Part shown: one piece after another, positions 1-8,645 of the stretch | Layout: every line of letters starts with the position of its first letter | How positions within the stretch are numbered: the stretch's first letter is position 1 | Translations under genes and position numbers: made by a program | Origin: an uncultured archaeon | Lineage (GTDB): Archaea; Halobacteriota; Methanosarcinia; Methanosarcinales; Methanoperedenaceae | Direction of reading: 5' to 3' | DNA length: 32,777 bases | NCBI GenBank assembly: GCA_902386135.1 | Contig: CABMIB010000093.1 | Coordinates: 1 to 32,777 of the forward strand | Notes under the pieces: generated by a model | What the model was told of the DNA's origin: nothing | Databases searched by the model: none | The model's input: the letters and a program-made list of their open reading frames with translations, nothing else

Positions 1-820
1 CCAGCGCTGCCGCTGCTGCGGCTGTGTTTGTTACCACAAATGCACTTGTTGCAAGGCCGTTGCTTGATACTGCGCTGCCTCCATTGAACCCGAACCATCC
101 GAACCACAGAAGCGCAGCTCCAAGAACAACCATAGGTATGTTGTGCGGCTCCATGGGCTGCTTTCCTAATCCCTTGCGTGAGCCTATCACAAAGGCAATT
201 GCAAGAGCCGAAACCCCTGAGCTGATATGAACGACCGTGCCTCCGGCAAAATCAAGTGCGCCCAGGTTGCGAAGCCAGCCGCCGACGCCCCATACCCAGT
301 GGGCTATCGGGTCGTATACAAGAGTTGCCCAGAGCAGGGAGAACAGCATGAACGCGCTGAACTTTATGCGCTCAACGAATGCACCTGAAATGAGTGCAAC
401 CGTGATTATGGCGAACATCGCCTGGAATATCATATAAGCGAGAGCCGGGATAGTGGCTGCATAGTCAGCGTTGGGCGTCTGGCCTACGTTGTTAAGCCCG
501 AGCCATTCGAGATTGCCAATTACATGGCCTACATCAGGACCAAAGGCAAGGCTGTAGCCAAGAAGCACCCACTGCACGCTTATCAATGCAAGGATTGCAA
601 AGCTGAACATTATCGTTGAGAGGGCGTTTTTCTTCCGCACCATGCCGCCGTAGAACAAACCCAGGGCAGGGGTCATCAGCATCACGAGCGCCGAACTTAT
701 GAGAACCCATGCAGTGTCGCCTGTATCCACTTTCTGCGTTTCTGCTGCCAGAGCAGGCGCAGAGAGCAGCAGAAGAGTAATTACTGACCAGTATATCGGA
801 TTTTTTAACCTCATTTTCAT
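1..820 (-). CDS. amt: Ammonium transporter Amt, N-terminal part (gene runs off the left edge)
   Basis: Reading the minus strand from 820 to the window edge gives an uninterrupted frame of about 273 codons. It opens with a hydrophobic signal-like segment ending near ALAAE, followed by Amt/MEP/Rh hallmarks: [65 protein letters not shown] and [15 protein letters not shown]. The product is an integral membrane channel for ammonium or ammonia uptake. The C-terminal third lies outside the window. A strong AGGAGG at 824-829 precedes two possible starts, at 820 (3-nt spacing) and 814 (9-nt spacing); nifH uses the same short spacing, so 820 is kept. The gene is divergent from nifH and shares its symmetric promoter, so joint nitrogen control is likely. 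Family call is firm; substrate preference is inferred. Confidence 0.95.
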   Translation of the reverse strand, partial: MKMRLKNPIYWSVITLLLLSAPALAAETQKVDTGDTAWVLISSALVMLMTPALGLFYGGMVRKKNALSTIMFSFAILALISVQWVLLGYSLAFGPDVGHVIGNLEWLGLNNVGQTPNADYAATIPALAYMIFQAMFAIITVALISGAFVERIKFSAFMLFSLLWATLVYDPIAHWVWGVGGWLRNLGALDFAGGTVVHISSGVSALAIAFVIGSRKGLGKQPMEPHNIPMVVLGAALLWFGWFGFNGGSAVSSNGLATSAFVVTNTAAAAAAL

Positions 821-860
821 ATTCCTCCTGATTACACCTTAATCAAAGGCATACGGCTAT

Positions 861-946
861 CCACTGGACAGGTTATAATATATAAAGATTATCATAACTA
901 ACATCTTTATACTGAAAATCTTTATATATTATAACATCACCAGTTG
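861..946. promoter_or_regulatory. Symmetric divergent amt/nifH promoter on an inverted repeat
   Basis: Between amt and nifH, 872-889 (GTTATAATATATAAAGAT) and 918-935 are perfect 18-bp inverted copies. The match extends outward to 29-bp arms (861-889 and 918-946) with 25 of 29 positions paired and a 28-bp spacer. Each arm carries a TTTATATA-type archaeal TATA box, one per gene. Expected starts, about 25 bp beyond each TATA box, fall near 950 for nifH and 856 for amt, next to CCAGT/ACTGG copies; CAGTtgACTG at 941-950 is itself palindromic. These could be operators for a nitrogen regulator, but the methanogen NrpR site was not recognised. Confidence 0.75.
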
Positions 947-947
947 A

Positions 948-1799
<852 letters not shown>

Positions 1800-1803
1800 G
1801 AAC

Positions 1804-2121
1804 ATGAAGATGATCCGTGCAATTATAAGACCGAACAGGGAAGAAAAAATTGTTGAAAACCTGGAAAAGGAGGGCTTTGTCTCCCTCACAAAGATGAACG
1901 TGTTCGGACGCGGCAAGCAAAAGGGAATCAGGGTAGGGACGGTATGTTACGATGAACTGCCCAAGGTGATGCTGATGCTGGTCGTGGAAGACGGGGACGT
2001 TCCGAAGGCAGTGAAGGTTATCCAGAACAGCGCGAGAACGGGGAATATCGGGGATGGCAAGATTTTCGTGACCGATGTTTCAGAGGTTTACACTGTAAGG
2101 ACAGGCGCATCCGGATTATAG
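1804..2121 (+). CDS. nifI1: PII-family nitrogenase regulator NifI1
   Basis: This is a 105-residue GlnB/PII-like protein. The C-terminal GDGKIFVTDVSEVYTVRTG is the PII signature region, and FGRGKQKGIRVG marks the start of the T-loop. In methanogens NifI1 pairs with NifI2 and binds dinitrogenase when 2-oxoglutarate is low, shutting off nitrogen fixation. The start at 1804 follows GAGGTGAG at the nifH stop; an earlier in-frame ATG at 1774 would overlap nifH and adds no PII sequence. Its place between nifH and nifD is the usual archaeal arrangement. Confidence 0.93.
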   Translation: MKMIRAIIRPNREEKIVENLEKEGFVSLTKMNVFGRGKQKGIRVGTVCYDELPKVMLMLVVEDGDVPKAVKVIQNSARTGNIGDGKIFVTDVSEVYTVRTGASGL

Positions 2122-2129
2122 GTGAGATC

Positions 2130-2507
2130 ATGATGGAAGTTATCGCCATAATCAGAAGGCACAGGTTGCAGGAGACAAAGGCAGGACTTCTCGGGATTGG
2201 CATTCCCGCCCTTACAATGGTAAGTGTGGAAGGGCGCGGCAAACAGAAGGGACTGCCAGGCTGGAATTATGAACTTGATCCCGCGCTTACCGGGATAGAG
2301 GAGAAAAACACTGGCGTCAGCATGCGCTTTATCCCCAAGAGGATGATATATACAGTGGTCGAGGATGAGGATGTCCCGAAAGTGGTGGAGACGATAATCA
2401 GAACAAATCAGAGCGGTCACATTGGAGACGGGAAGATATTCGTGTGCCCTGTTTACGATGCAGTAAGAGTGAGAACAGGAGAGAACGGAGAACAAGCAAT
2501 TAAGTAA
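2130..2507 (+). CDS. nifI2: PII-family nitrogenase regulator NifI2
   Basis: A second GlnB-like protein of 125 residues (or 124 from the adjacent ATG at 2133). It carries EGRGKQKGLPGWNYELD, a longer T-loop region than NifI1, and ends with GDGKIFVCPVYDAVRVRTGE. GGTGAG at 2121-2126 is the likely ribosome site. With NifI1 it should form the hetero-oligomer that senses 2-oxoglutarate and ADP/ATP and inhibits NifDK. The extended loop and position after nifI1 distinguish it from general GlnB/GlnK. Confidence 0.92.
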   Translation: MMEVIAIIRRHRLQETKAGLLGIGIPALTMVSVEGRGKQKGLPGWNYELDPALTGIEEKNTGVSMRFIPKRMIYTVVEDEDVPKVVETIIRTNQSGHIGDGKIFVCPVYDAVRVRTGENGEQAIK

Positions 2508-2524
2508 AATTGGAGACTTGAAAT

Positions 2525-3895
2525 ATGACTACAATATTACCGCAATGCGACATACCTATACCGCAGCGTCAGCCCCACATAGTGTGCCATGAGCCCGGGA
2601 ATATGATATTGCCCATGTGCAATGTCCAGACAGTACCTGGCGATATGACCGAGCGCGGCTGCACGTTCGCTGGCTGTCGGGGTGTAGTAGGAGGTCCTGT
2701 GAAGGACGTTATCCAGCTGGTGCACGGCCCCATAGGATGCGCCTATTATACCTGGGGCACGCGCAGGAACCTTTCGGACATGAAGCTGCACAGAAAGTAC
2801 TGCTTCAGTACAGACCTGACCGAAGAAAGCGTGATATACGGAGGCGCAAAAAAGCTCTACAACTCTATAATAGAATCGCATGACCTTTTCCCTGAAGCAA
2901 AGGCGGTTTTCGTCTATTCTACATGCGTTGTTGGGCTTATCGGCGACGATACCGAAGCAGTATGCAAGCAGGCTCAGGAAAAAATCGGGATACCTGTCGT
3001 GCCGTTCCACTGCGAGGGTTTCCGCGGGGTAAGCCAATCCCTCGGGCATCACATAGCCAACCGCACGCTATTTGAGAAGGTAGTGGGAACTTGTGAACCT
3101 GATAAGACTACGCCTTACGACATGTGCATAATTGGTGAATTCAACATCGACGGGGATGCATGGATTGTCAAGCCCCTCTTTGAGAGGATGGGTGCGAGAG
3201 TCCTTTCTGTATTTACAGGTAATGCTTCGTACAGCGATCTTCCACCAATGCACAGGACGAAGCTGAATATCGTACAGTGCCAGAGGTCATCGACTTATAT
3301 CGCCAAAATGATTCAGGACAAATACAATATTCCCTATATCAACGTATCCCTGTTTGGCATGAGCCAGACGGCACAGGCTCTTCGCGATGTGGGAAAGTTC
3401 TTCCATCTCGAAGAGAACACAGAAAAAGTGATAGCAGAGGAGCTTGCAAAATACCAGCCCAATATCGATCACTACAGAAAGAGGCTTGAGGGTAAGAAAT
3501 GCTTCATATATCAGGGGGCGCCGCGCGCCTGGCACTGGATCGAGCCGATGAGGGAATTAGGCATTGAGACTGTACTCACTGCGACTACTTTTGGCCACAA
3601 AGACGATTATGAGAAAATCATGGCCAGAGCTCAGCCAGGACATATCTGCATAGATAACCCTAATGCCCTTGAAATTGAGGAGTACCTGGTCAAGCTCAAA
3701 CCCGATTTCTTCATAGGCGGCTTGAAGGAGAAATACCTGACATACAAGCTCGGTATCCCTTTCATTAACGGCCATTCCTACGAAGAAGGGCCTTATGCCG
3801 GATTTGAAGGGTTCGTGAATTTCGCAAAGGATATTGACGTTGCTGTGAACAGCCCGGTGTGGAAGTTCATAAACCAACCTCTTGAGGTGAGCTAA
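2525..3895 (+). CDS. nifD: Nitrogenase alpha subunit NifD (short form)
   Basis: At 456 residues this alpha subunit is shorter than usual (about 475-530). P-cluster cysteines are Cys46 (ERGCTFAGC), Cys72 (HGPIGC) and Cys134 (YSTC). The cofactor ligands are Cys252 (IVQCQRS) and His417 (NGHSYEEGPY). Gln171 and His175 lie in CEGFRGVSQSLGHH. The section after Cys72, YYTWGTRR, resembles VnfD/AnfD as I remember them, and LSVFTGNASY and LWHW-like AWHWIE also recall the alternative enzymes, while the HCEGFRGVSQSLGHH block is Mo-type. A stretch of roughly 30 residues present in many alphas after the FxHxDDY motif is absent. No anfG/vnfG delta gene follows, which argues against a V or Fe enzyme. GGAGA precedes the start. 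Confidence 0.92.
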   Translation: MTTILPQCDIPIPQRQPHIVCHEPGNMILPMCNVQTVPGDMTERGCTFAGCRGVVGGPVKDVIQLVHGPIGCAYYTWGTRRNLSDMKLHRKYCFSTDLTEESVIYGGAKKLYNSIIESHDLFPEAKAVFVYSTCVVGLIGDDTEAVCKQAQEKIGIPVVPFHCEGFRGVSQSLGHHIANRTLFEKVVGTCEPDKTTPYDMCIIGEFNIDGDAWIVKPLFERMGARVLSVFTGNASYSDLPPMHRTKLNIVQCQRSSTYIAKMIQDKYNIPYINVSLFGMSQTAQALRDVGKFFHLEENTEKVIAEELAKYQPNIDHYRKRLEGKKCFIYQGAPRAWHWIEPMRELGIETVLTATTFGHKDDYEKIMARAQPGHICIDNPNALEIEEYLVKLKPDFFIGGLKEKYLTYKLGIPFINGHSYEEGPYAGFEGFVNFAKDIDVAVNSPVWKFINQPLEVS

Positions 3896-5212
3896 ATGAC
3901 ACGGAGCGTTACTATCAATCCGCCCAAGATGTGTCAGCCTATGGGCGCAATACTTGCCTACATGGGAGTGCACGGCTGCGTTCCTCTGGTGCATGGCTCT
4001 CAGGGATGCAGCACGTACCCCCGCTATAATATTGCAAGGCATTTCAGGGAATCCGCAGAGGTTGCAGTTTCTTCGCTCTCCGAGGACGCTGCTGTGTTTG
4101 GCGGAGCACAGAATCTGACAGAAGCAATAAAGAATATCAAATCAAGGCTTTCGCCAGAGGCGATAGGCATCTGTACAACGTGCATGAGCGAGACCATTGG
4201 AGATGATGTAAAACTGATCTCAAAGAAGGCGCTGCAGGATGAATCGACAAAGATATTTCCTGCATCCACGCCGAGCTATGTTGGCACACATCTCACCGGT
4301 TATGATAATGCCCTGCGTACGCTTGTGGAAACGCTGGCAGTAAATGGTGAGCCAAACAATAAAATAAATATCATCACTGGTGTGATCAACCCTGGAGATA
4401 TCAGAGAACTAAAGAACATGCTCCGTCTAATGAATGTGCAGAGCATATTCCTATCCGATATCTCAGAAACTCTTGATTCACCCATTCTTCCAGGCGGGCA
4501 CAAACCCCTGCTCCCTGAGGGCGGAACAAAGCTTGTTGACATCGCCGATTCAGCGAACTCGCTGGGCACAATAGCGATTTGCAGGACTGCAGGTTCAGCA
4601 GCCGTATATCTTAAGAACAAGTTCAATGTCCCTGCGATACTTGACCCTGCACCCATAGGCGTGGCGAACACTGACATGTTTGTGCAGAATATATGTCTCT
4701 TAAGCGGAAAGCCAATTCCACGCGAGATTGAGATTGAGCGCGGGCGCCTGATAGACAGCATGGTGGATGTACATCACTATATGTTTGGCAGGAAGGTTGC
4801 GATATTCGGCGACCCTGATATCGTCTCAGCTATGGTGCGCTTTTTTGCTGAAGCAGGAATGAAACCCACAGTGGCGATGACCGCAACAAAGCACAAGGAC
4901 TTTGCACCCGATATAAAAGCTGTGAATAGCGAATATAAGACCGATACGCAGATTCTTGAAGGCACTGACCTTTACGAATTCCATGAGGTTGTAAAAACCC
5001 ATGGCGCTGAACTGATAGTGGGTAACTCCAAGGGCAAGGACATTGCTGATGACGAGAACATACCTCTTGTTCGTGTGGGATTCCCCGTGTACGACCGCGT
5101 GGGCGTGTATCGCTATCCTATCATCGGCTACAATGGCTCGATATACCTGCTTGACCTGATGACAAATGCAATACTTGGGCACAAGTATGACCCCAATAAG
5201 CTGCACCAGTGA
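3896..5212 (+). CDS. nifK: Nitrogenase beta subunit NifK (short form)
   Basis: This 438-residue protein pairs with NifD to form the catalytic heterotetramer. P-cluster ligands are Cys13 (KMCQPMGA), Cys38 (HGSQGC) and Cys96 (CTTCMSETIGDD). The STPSYVGTHLTGYDN segment is the usual beta motif near the P-cluster. It lacks the 40-60 residue N-terminal extension of bacterial cluster-I NifK: the P-cluster cysteine sits only 13 residues from the start. The ATG begins immediately after the nifD stop, so translation is probably coupled through the GAGGTGAG at the nifD end. Confidence 0.93.
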   Translation: MTRSVTINPPKMCQPMGAILAYMGVHGCVPLVHGSQGCSTYPRYNIARHFRESAEVAVSSLSEDAAVFGGAQNLTEAIKNIKSRLSPEAIGICTTCMSETIGDDVKLISKKALQDESTKIFPASTPSYVGTHLTGYDNALRTLVETLAVNGEPNNKINIITGVINPGDIRELKNMLRLMNVQSIFLSDISETLDSPILPGGHKPLLPEGGTKLVDIADSANSLGTIAICRTAGSAAVYLKNKFNVPAILDPAPIGVANTDMFVQNICLLSGKPIPREIEIERGRLIDSMVDVHHYMFGRKVAIFGDPDIVSAMVRFFAEAGMKPTVAMTATKHKDFAPDIKAVNSEYKTDTQILEGTDLYEFHEVVKTHGAELIVGNSKGKDIADDENIPLVRVGFPVYDRVGVYRYPIIGYNGSIYLLDLMTNAILGHKYDPNKLHQ

Positions 5213-5221
5213 GGTGAAAAC

Positions 5222-5497
5222 ATGGAATACATTACTGGAATAACAGCTTCAGGTGGAAGTTGGATTCCAACCTTTGTTGTGAGCAGCAACATAAACAACT
5301 GCGGATGTTGCGGCAAGTGCTTCAAGATATGCGGACGCAGTGTTTTTGAATATATCGACCATCCTAACAGCGATGACCTGTGCGGAGCAAAGGTCATGAC
5401 CGTAGCACACCCTGAGAACTGCATCGGCTGCGGGGCATGCGCGCGAGGATGCCCGAAGAAGAATATCGTATGCGGACCGAAGGTCAGGAGCAATTAG
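5222..5497 (+). CDS. Nif-specific 2x[4Fe-4S] ferredoxin (FdxB-like)
   Basis: A 91-residue ferredoxin resembling the nif-linked ferredoxin III (FdxB) family: it opens with a GGSWIPTFV segment like that family's GxxWxPxFV. Cluster 1 is Cys-x2-Cys-x2-Cys-x3-Cys in NCGCCGKCFKICG, with one extra cysteine between the first two ligands; cluster 2 is CIGCGACARGCP. The central KVMTVAHPENC matches the KVMTI-xx-xxNC pattern of the family. The start follows GAGGTGA 10 bp after nifK, so it belongs to the operon and is a candidate electron donor to NifH or a helper in cofactor assembly. Confidence 0.85.
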   Translation: MEYITGITASGGSWIPTFVVSSNINNCGCCGKCFKICGRSVFEYIDHPNSDDLCGAKVMTVAHPENCIGCGACARGCPKKNIVCGPKVRSN

Positions 5498-5509
5498 AGG
5501 AGGGAAAAC

Positions 5510-5557
5510 ATGTGCGGAATAAAGCAGATCGAATCAGAAATCAATAACAGTAGATAG
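5510..5557 (+). CDS. 15-codon micro-ORF with strong ribosome site
   Basis: ATG at 5510 opens MCGIKQIESEINNSR and ends with TAG at 5555-5557. It is preceded by GAGGAGGG, the strongest ribosome site in this part of the operon, and the next gene starts 2 bp after its stop without a site of its own. It may be a translated leader or coupling peptide for the CBS gene, or the surviving 5' end of a deleted gene. No function can be assigned. Confidence 0.45.
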   Translation: MCGIKQIESEINNSR

Positions 5558-5559
5558 TT

Positions 5560-5949
5560 ATGGCGAAAATAAGCCACGTCCTCCTGAAAAACCCGGTGGT
5601 GGTTCCCACCGGGACAAAACTCAGCGAGGCTGCGCAGCTCATGAAGAAAAATAAAATTTCAAGCGTACTGATCAGCAGGAATGGCATGCTTGCAGGCATT
5701 GTTTCAGTGGAAGATATCATGTATAGCATGGCAGAGAGAGCGGATATGGATATTGCAGTAGATGAAGTGATGCACTTTCCTGAACTTACCATTGATTCGG
5801 AGAAATGGCTTTCAGACGCCATTACAATGTTCGAGCGCTGCAAAGCTTCCCATATAACAGTGGTAGAACATGGGGAGGAGGTAGGCATTATCAGGGCAGA
5901 TGATATACTGCACACGTACAGGTTTAATAAAGAAGACAGTTGCAGATAA
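5560..5949 (+). CDS. Tandem CBS-domain protein
   Basis: A 129-residue soluble protein made of two CBS motifs: residues about 8-58 (VVVPTGTKLSEAAQLMKK, GIVSVEDIMYS) and about 66-122 (SDAITMFERCKASHITVVE, VGIIRADDIL). CBS pairs usually bind adenine nucleotides. It lies 62 bp beyond the nif ferredoxin with only a micro-ORF between, and its ATG has no good ribosome site, so coupled translation is likely. An energy or ligand sensing role in nitrogen fixation is possible but inferred from position only. Confidence 0.8.
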   Translation: MAKISHVLLKNPVVVPTGTKLSEAAQLMKKNKISSVLISRNGMLAGIVSVEDIMYSMAERADMDIAVDEVMHFPELTIDSEKWLSDAITMFERCKASHITVVEHGEEVGIIRADDILHTYRFNKEDSCR

Positions 5950-5990
5950 AAAAGATATCCAGCCTGAAACAGGTACATAGAGGTCAAAAA

Positions 5991-6452
5991 ATGAGGAGAA
6001 AAGATAAAGAAATCAAAGATAAAAAAGAGATAGAATCCATAATAAGCAGATCTGATGTTTGCAGGATTGCTCTTTGTGAAAATGATTCTCCATATATCGT
6101 CCCTGTCTGTTTCGGCTATAAGGATAATTTCCTGTATATTCATTCCGCAGCAGATGGCAAGAAGATAGACCTAATTAAAAAAAATAACAAGGTTTGTTTT
6201 GAATTTGATACTCATGAGGGTTTAATAAAATCCGAAAATCCCTGCGATTGGGATGTGAAATATCATAGCGTTGTAGGGTCTGGCAAAGCATTTTTTATTG
6301 ATGGCCTTGAAGAAAAGACAAAGGCTCTGACTATTATAACAGGTCATTATTCAAGTGACGCGTTTGAATATCAAGAAAATTCAGTTGATAATGTGACAAT
6401 TATTAAAGTTGAGATTGAAAACATTACCGGAAAAAAATCTGGATATTTATGA
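5991..6452 (+). CDS. FMN-binding split-barrel (pyridoxamine oxidase-like/NimA-like) protein
   Basis: This 153-residue protein has the features of the pyridoxamine 5'-phosphate oxidase-like family: VCRIALCENDSPYIVPVCFGY, then FLYIHSAADGKKIDLIKKNNKVCFEFD, and YHSVVGSGKAFFI. These are typical of small flavin-binding oxidoreductases annotated as NimA-like. The start at 5991 is chosen for GAGGT at 5980-5984; an upstream in-frame ATG at 5940 would overlap the CBS gene. The stop overlaps the next start as ATGA. Substrate is unknown. Confidence 0.75.
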   Translation: MRRKDKEIKDKKEIESIISRSDVCRIALCENDSPYIVPVCFGYKDNFLYIHSAADGKKIDLIKKNNKVCFEFDTHEGLIKSENPCDWDVKYHSVVGSGKAFFIDGLEEKTKALTIITGHYSSDAFEYQENSVDNVTIIKVEIENITGKKSGYL

Positions 6453-7147
6453 GACTACATTCCCTGCAACATGAACCGTTTGAAGGTCTGGCGAATATCG
6501 AAATCTGGGCGAAGGACAGAGGACACAGCGTTTCAAGAACACTGCTCTTCAATAACGAAGAACTTCCAGATATCAGTAACTTCGACTGGCTAATTATAAT
6601 GGGAGGCTCTATGAACATCTACGAGGAAGAAAAATACCCATGGCTTGAGGAAGAGAAGAACTTTATTGCTGAAGCTATTGAAAACAAAAAAATAGTCTTA
6701 GGAGTATGCCTCGGCTCTCAACTGATTGCGGACGTCCTTGGAGGCAGGGTCACCAAGAATAAATATAAGGAAATCGGTTGGTTTCCTGTAACATTGACCA
6801 GAGAAGCAAAGAACTCCCCGATTTTCAGAACCTTACCCAATAAATTCTGCGTTTTCCACTGGCACGGCGATACTTTCAAAATACCGCCTGGCGCTGCAAG
6901 AATAGCGCAAAGCGAGGGATGTGCGAATCAGGCATTTGAGTACGGGCGGGTGATAGGATTACAATTCCATCTTGAATATTCGGTTAAGAGCATCAATCTC
7001 ATGATGCAGAACTGCGGCGATGAGATTGTGGATGAGAAATATATTCAGAAGCAGGATGAAATCATATTGCAGATTAGCAATGTGCATAAAATGAAGGAAA
7101 TATTGAACACGCTGCTTGATAATATGGAGAGAGAGTATGGCAATTAA
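6449..7147 (+). CDS. Class I glutamine amidotransferase-like protein
   Basis: A 232-residue stand-alone GATase domain. The catalytic triad appears intact: Cys87 in LGVCLGSQ, His174 and Glu176 in LQFHLEYS. WLIIMGGSMNIYEE and FHWHGDTF are characteristic of the GMP-synthase-like amidotransferase group (COG0518), whose acceptor substrates are mostly unknown. Its start overlaps the previous stop as ATGA, so the two genes are coupled. A C-terminal helical extension of about 40 residues follows the catalytic core. It is not guaA, because the synthetase domain is missing. Confidence 0.8.
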   Translation: MRLHSLQHEPFEGLANIEIWAKDRGHSVSRTLLFNNEELPDISNFDWLIIMGGSMNIYEEEKYPWLEEEKNFIAEAIENKKIVLGVCLGSQLIADVLGGRVTKNKYKEIGWFPVTLTREAKNSPIFRTLPNKFCVFHWHGDTFKIPPGAARIAQSEGCANQAFEYGRVIGLQFHLEYSVKSINLMMQNCGDEIVDEKYIQKQDEIILQISNVHKMKEILNTLLDNMEREYGN

Positions 7148-7163
7148 TAGATTTTTCGAAAAG

Positions 7164-7199
7164 TTTATATTAAATCGTTATGTTTGAGTGAACATAACG
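7164..7199 (+). promoter_or_regulatory. modABC promoter with ModE-like operator
   Basis: TTTATAT at 7164-7170 is a TATA box. Just after it, 7176-7199 is a perfect inverted repeat CGTTATGTT-N6-AACATAACG. The outer CGTTAT/ATAACG hexamers with 12 bp between them match the ModE operator I know from E. coli modA. The expected transcription start, near 7192, falls inside the operator, so bound ModE would block initiation when molybdate is plentiful. The modA ribosome site GAGGTGA is at 7220-7226. Confidence 0.72.
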
Positions 7200-7232
7200 A
7201 GGATCAACTCATGATAATTGAGGTGAAAAAGT

Positions 7233-7985
7233 ATGAAACTAAAGTATTTGCTAACAATTTTTTTAATTGTTACAGCGATAGCGGCAGCATCCGGTTGTTT
7301 ATCTGAAAAACCAAAAGAAAATGAGCCTGTAGAGATTACGGTTTCAGCAGCGATAAGCCTCTCAGATGCACTAAAAGATATGGGGACAGAGTTTCAGAAA
7401 AAAAATCCCGAGGTTAAGATTAATTTCAATTTTGGCGCTTCAGGGGTACTTCAAAAACAAATAGAGCAGGGTGCTTCAGTAGATATATTTGCAAGTGCTT
7501 CACTAGTGGAAATGGACTTGCTGGAAGAAAAAGGATTAATAATCAAAGCTACAAGAACAAACTTCACAAGGAATAAGCTAGTTATAATTGCCCCTTCTAA
7601 TTTAACAATCGAAGGGCTTAAGGGCCTTGAAAAAATAGCAATAGGCAACCCAAAGACTGTACCTGCGGGGCGATATGCCCAGACATTCCTTGAAAATGCG
7701 GGGGTATATGAGATGCTGAAGCCCAAACTTATCTTTGCGGAAAATGTACGCCAGGTACTTGATTATGTCAATCGTGGAGAAGTTGATGCAGGTTTTGTTT
7801 ATTCCTCTGATACCTTAAAAAGTAATATGAGCGTTTCCCCGATCAACGATTCCTTATACCCTCCTATAGTATATCCAGTAGCAGTCGTAAAGGACAGCCA
7901 GCAATCAGCGGTATCCGTGCAATTCATCGAATACATACAGAGCGATGAAGGGCAAACCATTTTACATAAGTATGGTTTTGGATGA
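7233..7985 (+). CDS. modA: Molybdate-binding lipoprotein ModA
   Basis: A 250-residue extracytoplasmic solute-binding protein. A signal segment ends in the lipobox AASGC (Cys at residue 22), so the mature protein is probably lipid-anchored outside the membrane. VSAAISLSDALKDMG, INFNFGASGVLQKQIEQGASVDIFASAS and GNPKTVPAGRYAQ are ModA hallmarks that contribute oxyanion ligands. VDAGFVYSSD is a further conserved block. It is the first gene of modABC, overlapping or abutting modB. Tungstate or sulfate binding is possible, but the nif neighbourhood and ModE-like operator favour molybdate. Confidence 0.93.
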   Translation: MKLKYLLTIFLIVTAIAAASGCLSEKPKENEPVEITVSAAISLSDALKDMGTEFQKKNPEVKINFNFGASGVLQKQIEQGASVDIFASASLVEMDLLEEKGLIIKATRTNFTRNKLVIIAPSNLTIEGLKGLEKIAIGNPKTVPAGRYAQTFLENAGVYEMLKPKLIFAENVRQVLDYVNRGEVDAGFVYSSDTLKSNMSVSPINDSLYPPIVYPVAVVKDSQQSAVSVQFIEYIQSDEGQTILHKYGFG

Positions 7986-7989
7986 GTAT

Positions 7990-8643
7990 ATGGATTGTTC
8001 CCCGCTAATTCTGTCTCTGTGGGTGTCTACATTAGCAACGTCTATAATCGCTTTGCTTGGAACATTAATTGCGTACCTGCTTGCAAGGAAACGGTTTTTC
8101 GGAAGAACAATGTTGGATGCTTTCACAACGCTCCCCATGATTCTTCCCCCCACGGTCACAGGATACTATCTTATCATCCTCCTCGGAAAGAATGGAATTA
8201 TAGGTAATCATATCTATAAGCTGACAGGCTGGAGCGTAATGTTCACCTGGCAGGCAGCAGTTATAGCCGCAACCGTAGTTGCAATCCCCATAATGATAAA
8301 ATCTGCAAAAGCGGCAATCGAATCTGTTGACATTGAGTATGAGAAAGCTGCATTTACGCTTGGCAAATCCGAAACTGAGACTTTCTTTCTTGTAACCCTG
8401 CCGCTTGCAAAAAAAGGATTAATCGCAGGTCTGGTTCTCAGTTTTGCCAGGGCACTTGGGGAATTCGGGGCAACGATAATGGTTGCGGGAAATATCCCTG
8501 GAAAAACAAGTACGATGCCTCTTGCCATCTATAGTGCATTCCAGTCAGGTGAAGACCAGCTTGCTACTACGCTTGTGATTATCCTGACAGTAATCTCAAT
8601 AGTTGTAATATACATCACTACCAGAATCAGCAGAACGGATTGA
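7990..8643 (+). CDS. modB: Molybdate ABC transporter permease ModB
   Basis: A 217-residue permease with about five to six membrane segments. LPPTVTGYYLIILLG is the ModB signature. The EAA loop is the segment around SVDIEYEKAAFTLGKSETETFFLVTLPLAKKGLIAG, which docks on ModC. The start at 7990 is preferred (GGATGAG just upstream); in-frame ATGs at 7972 and 7945 would overlap modA and add poorly conserved residues. It forms the transmembrane path for molybdate with ModA and ModC. Confidence 0.9.
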   Translation: MDCSPLILSLWVSTLATSIIALLGTLIAYLLARKRFFGRTMLDAFTTLPMILPPTVTGYYLIILLGKNGIIGNHIYKLTGWSVMFTWQAAVIAATVVAIPIMIKSAKAAIESVDIEYEKAAFTLGKSETETFFLVTLPLAKKGLIAGLVLSFARALGEFGATIMVAGNIPGKTSTMPLAIYSAFQSGEDQLATTLVIILTVISIVVIYITTRISRTD

Positions 8644-8645
8644 TT

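Noticed and set aside
24-437. Plus-strand open frames in the first 440 bases
   Set aside because: The minus strand encodes a clean Amt sequence over the same bases; the plus frames are shadows.
2525-3895. Vanadium or iron-only nitrogenase alpha subunit
   Set aside because: Some blocks look VnfD/AnfD-like, but no delta-subunit gene follows and the CEGFRGVSQSLGHH block is Mo-type.
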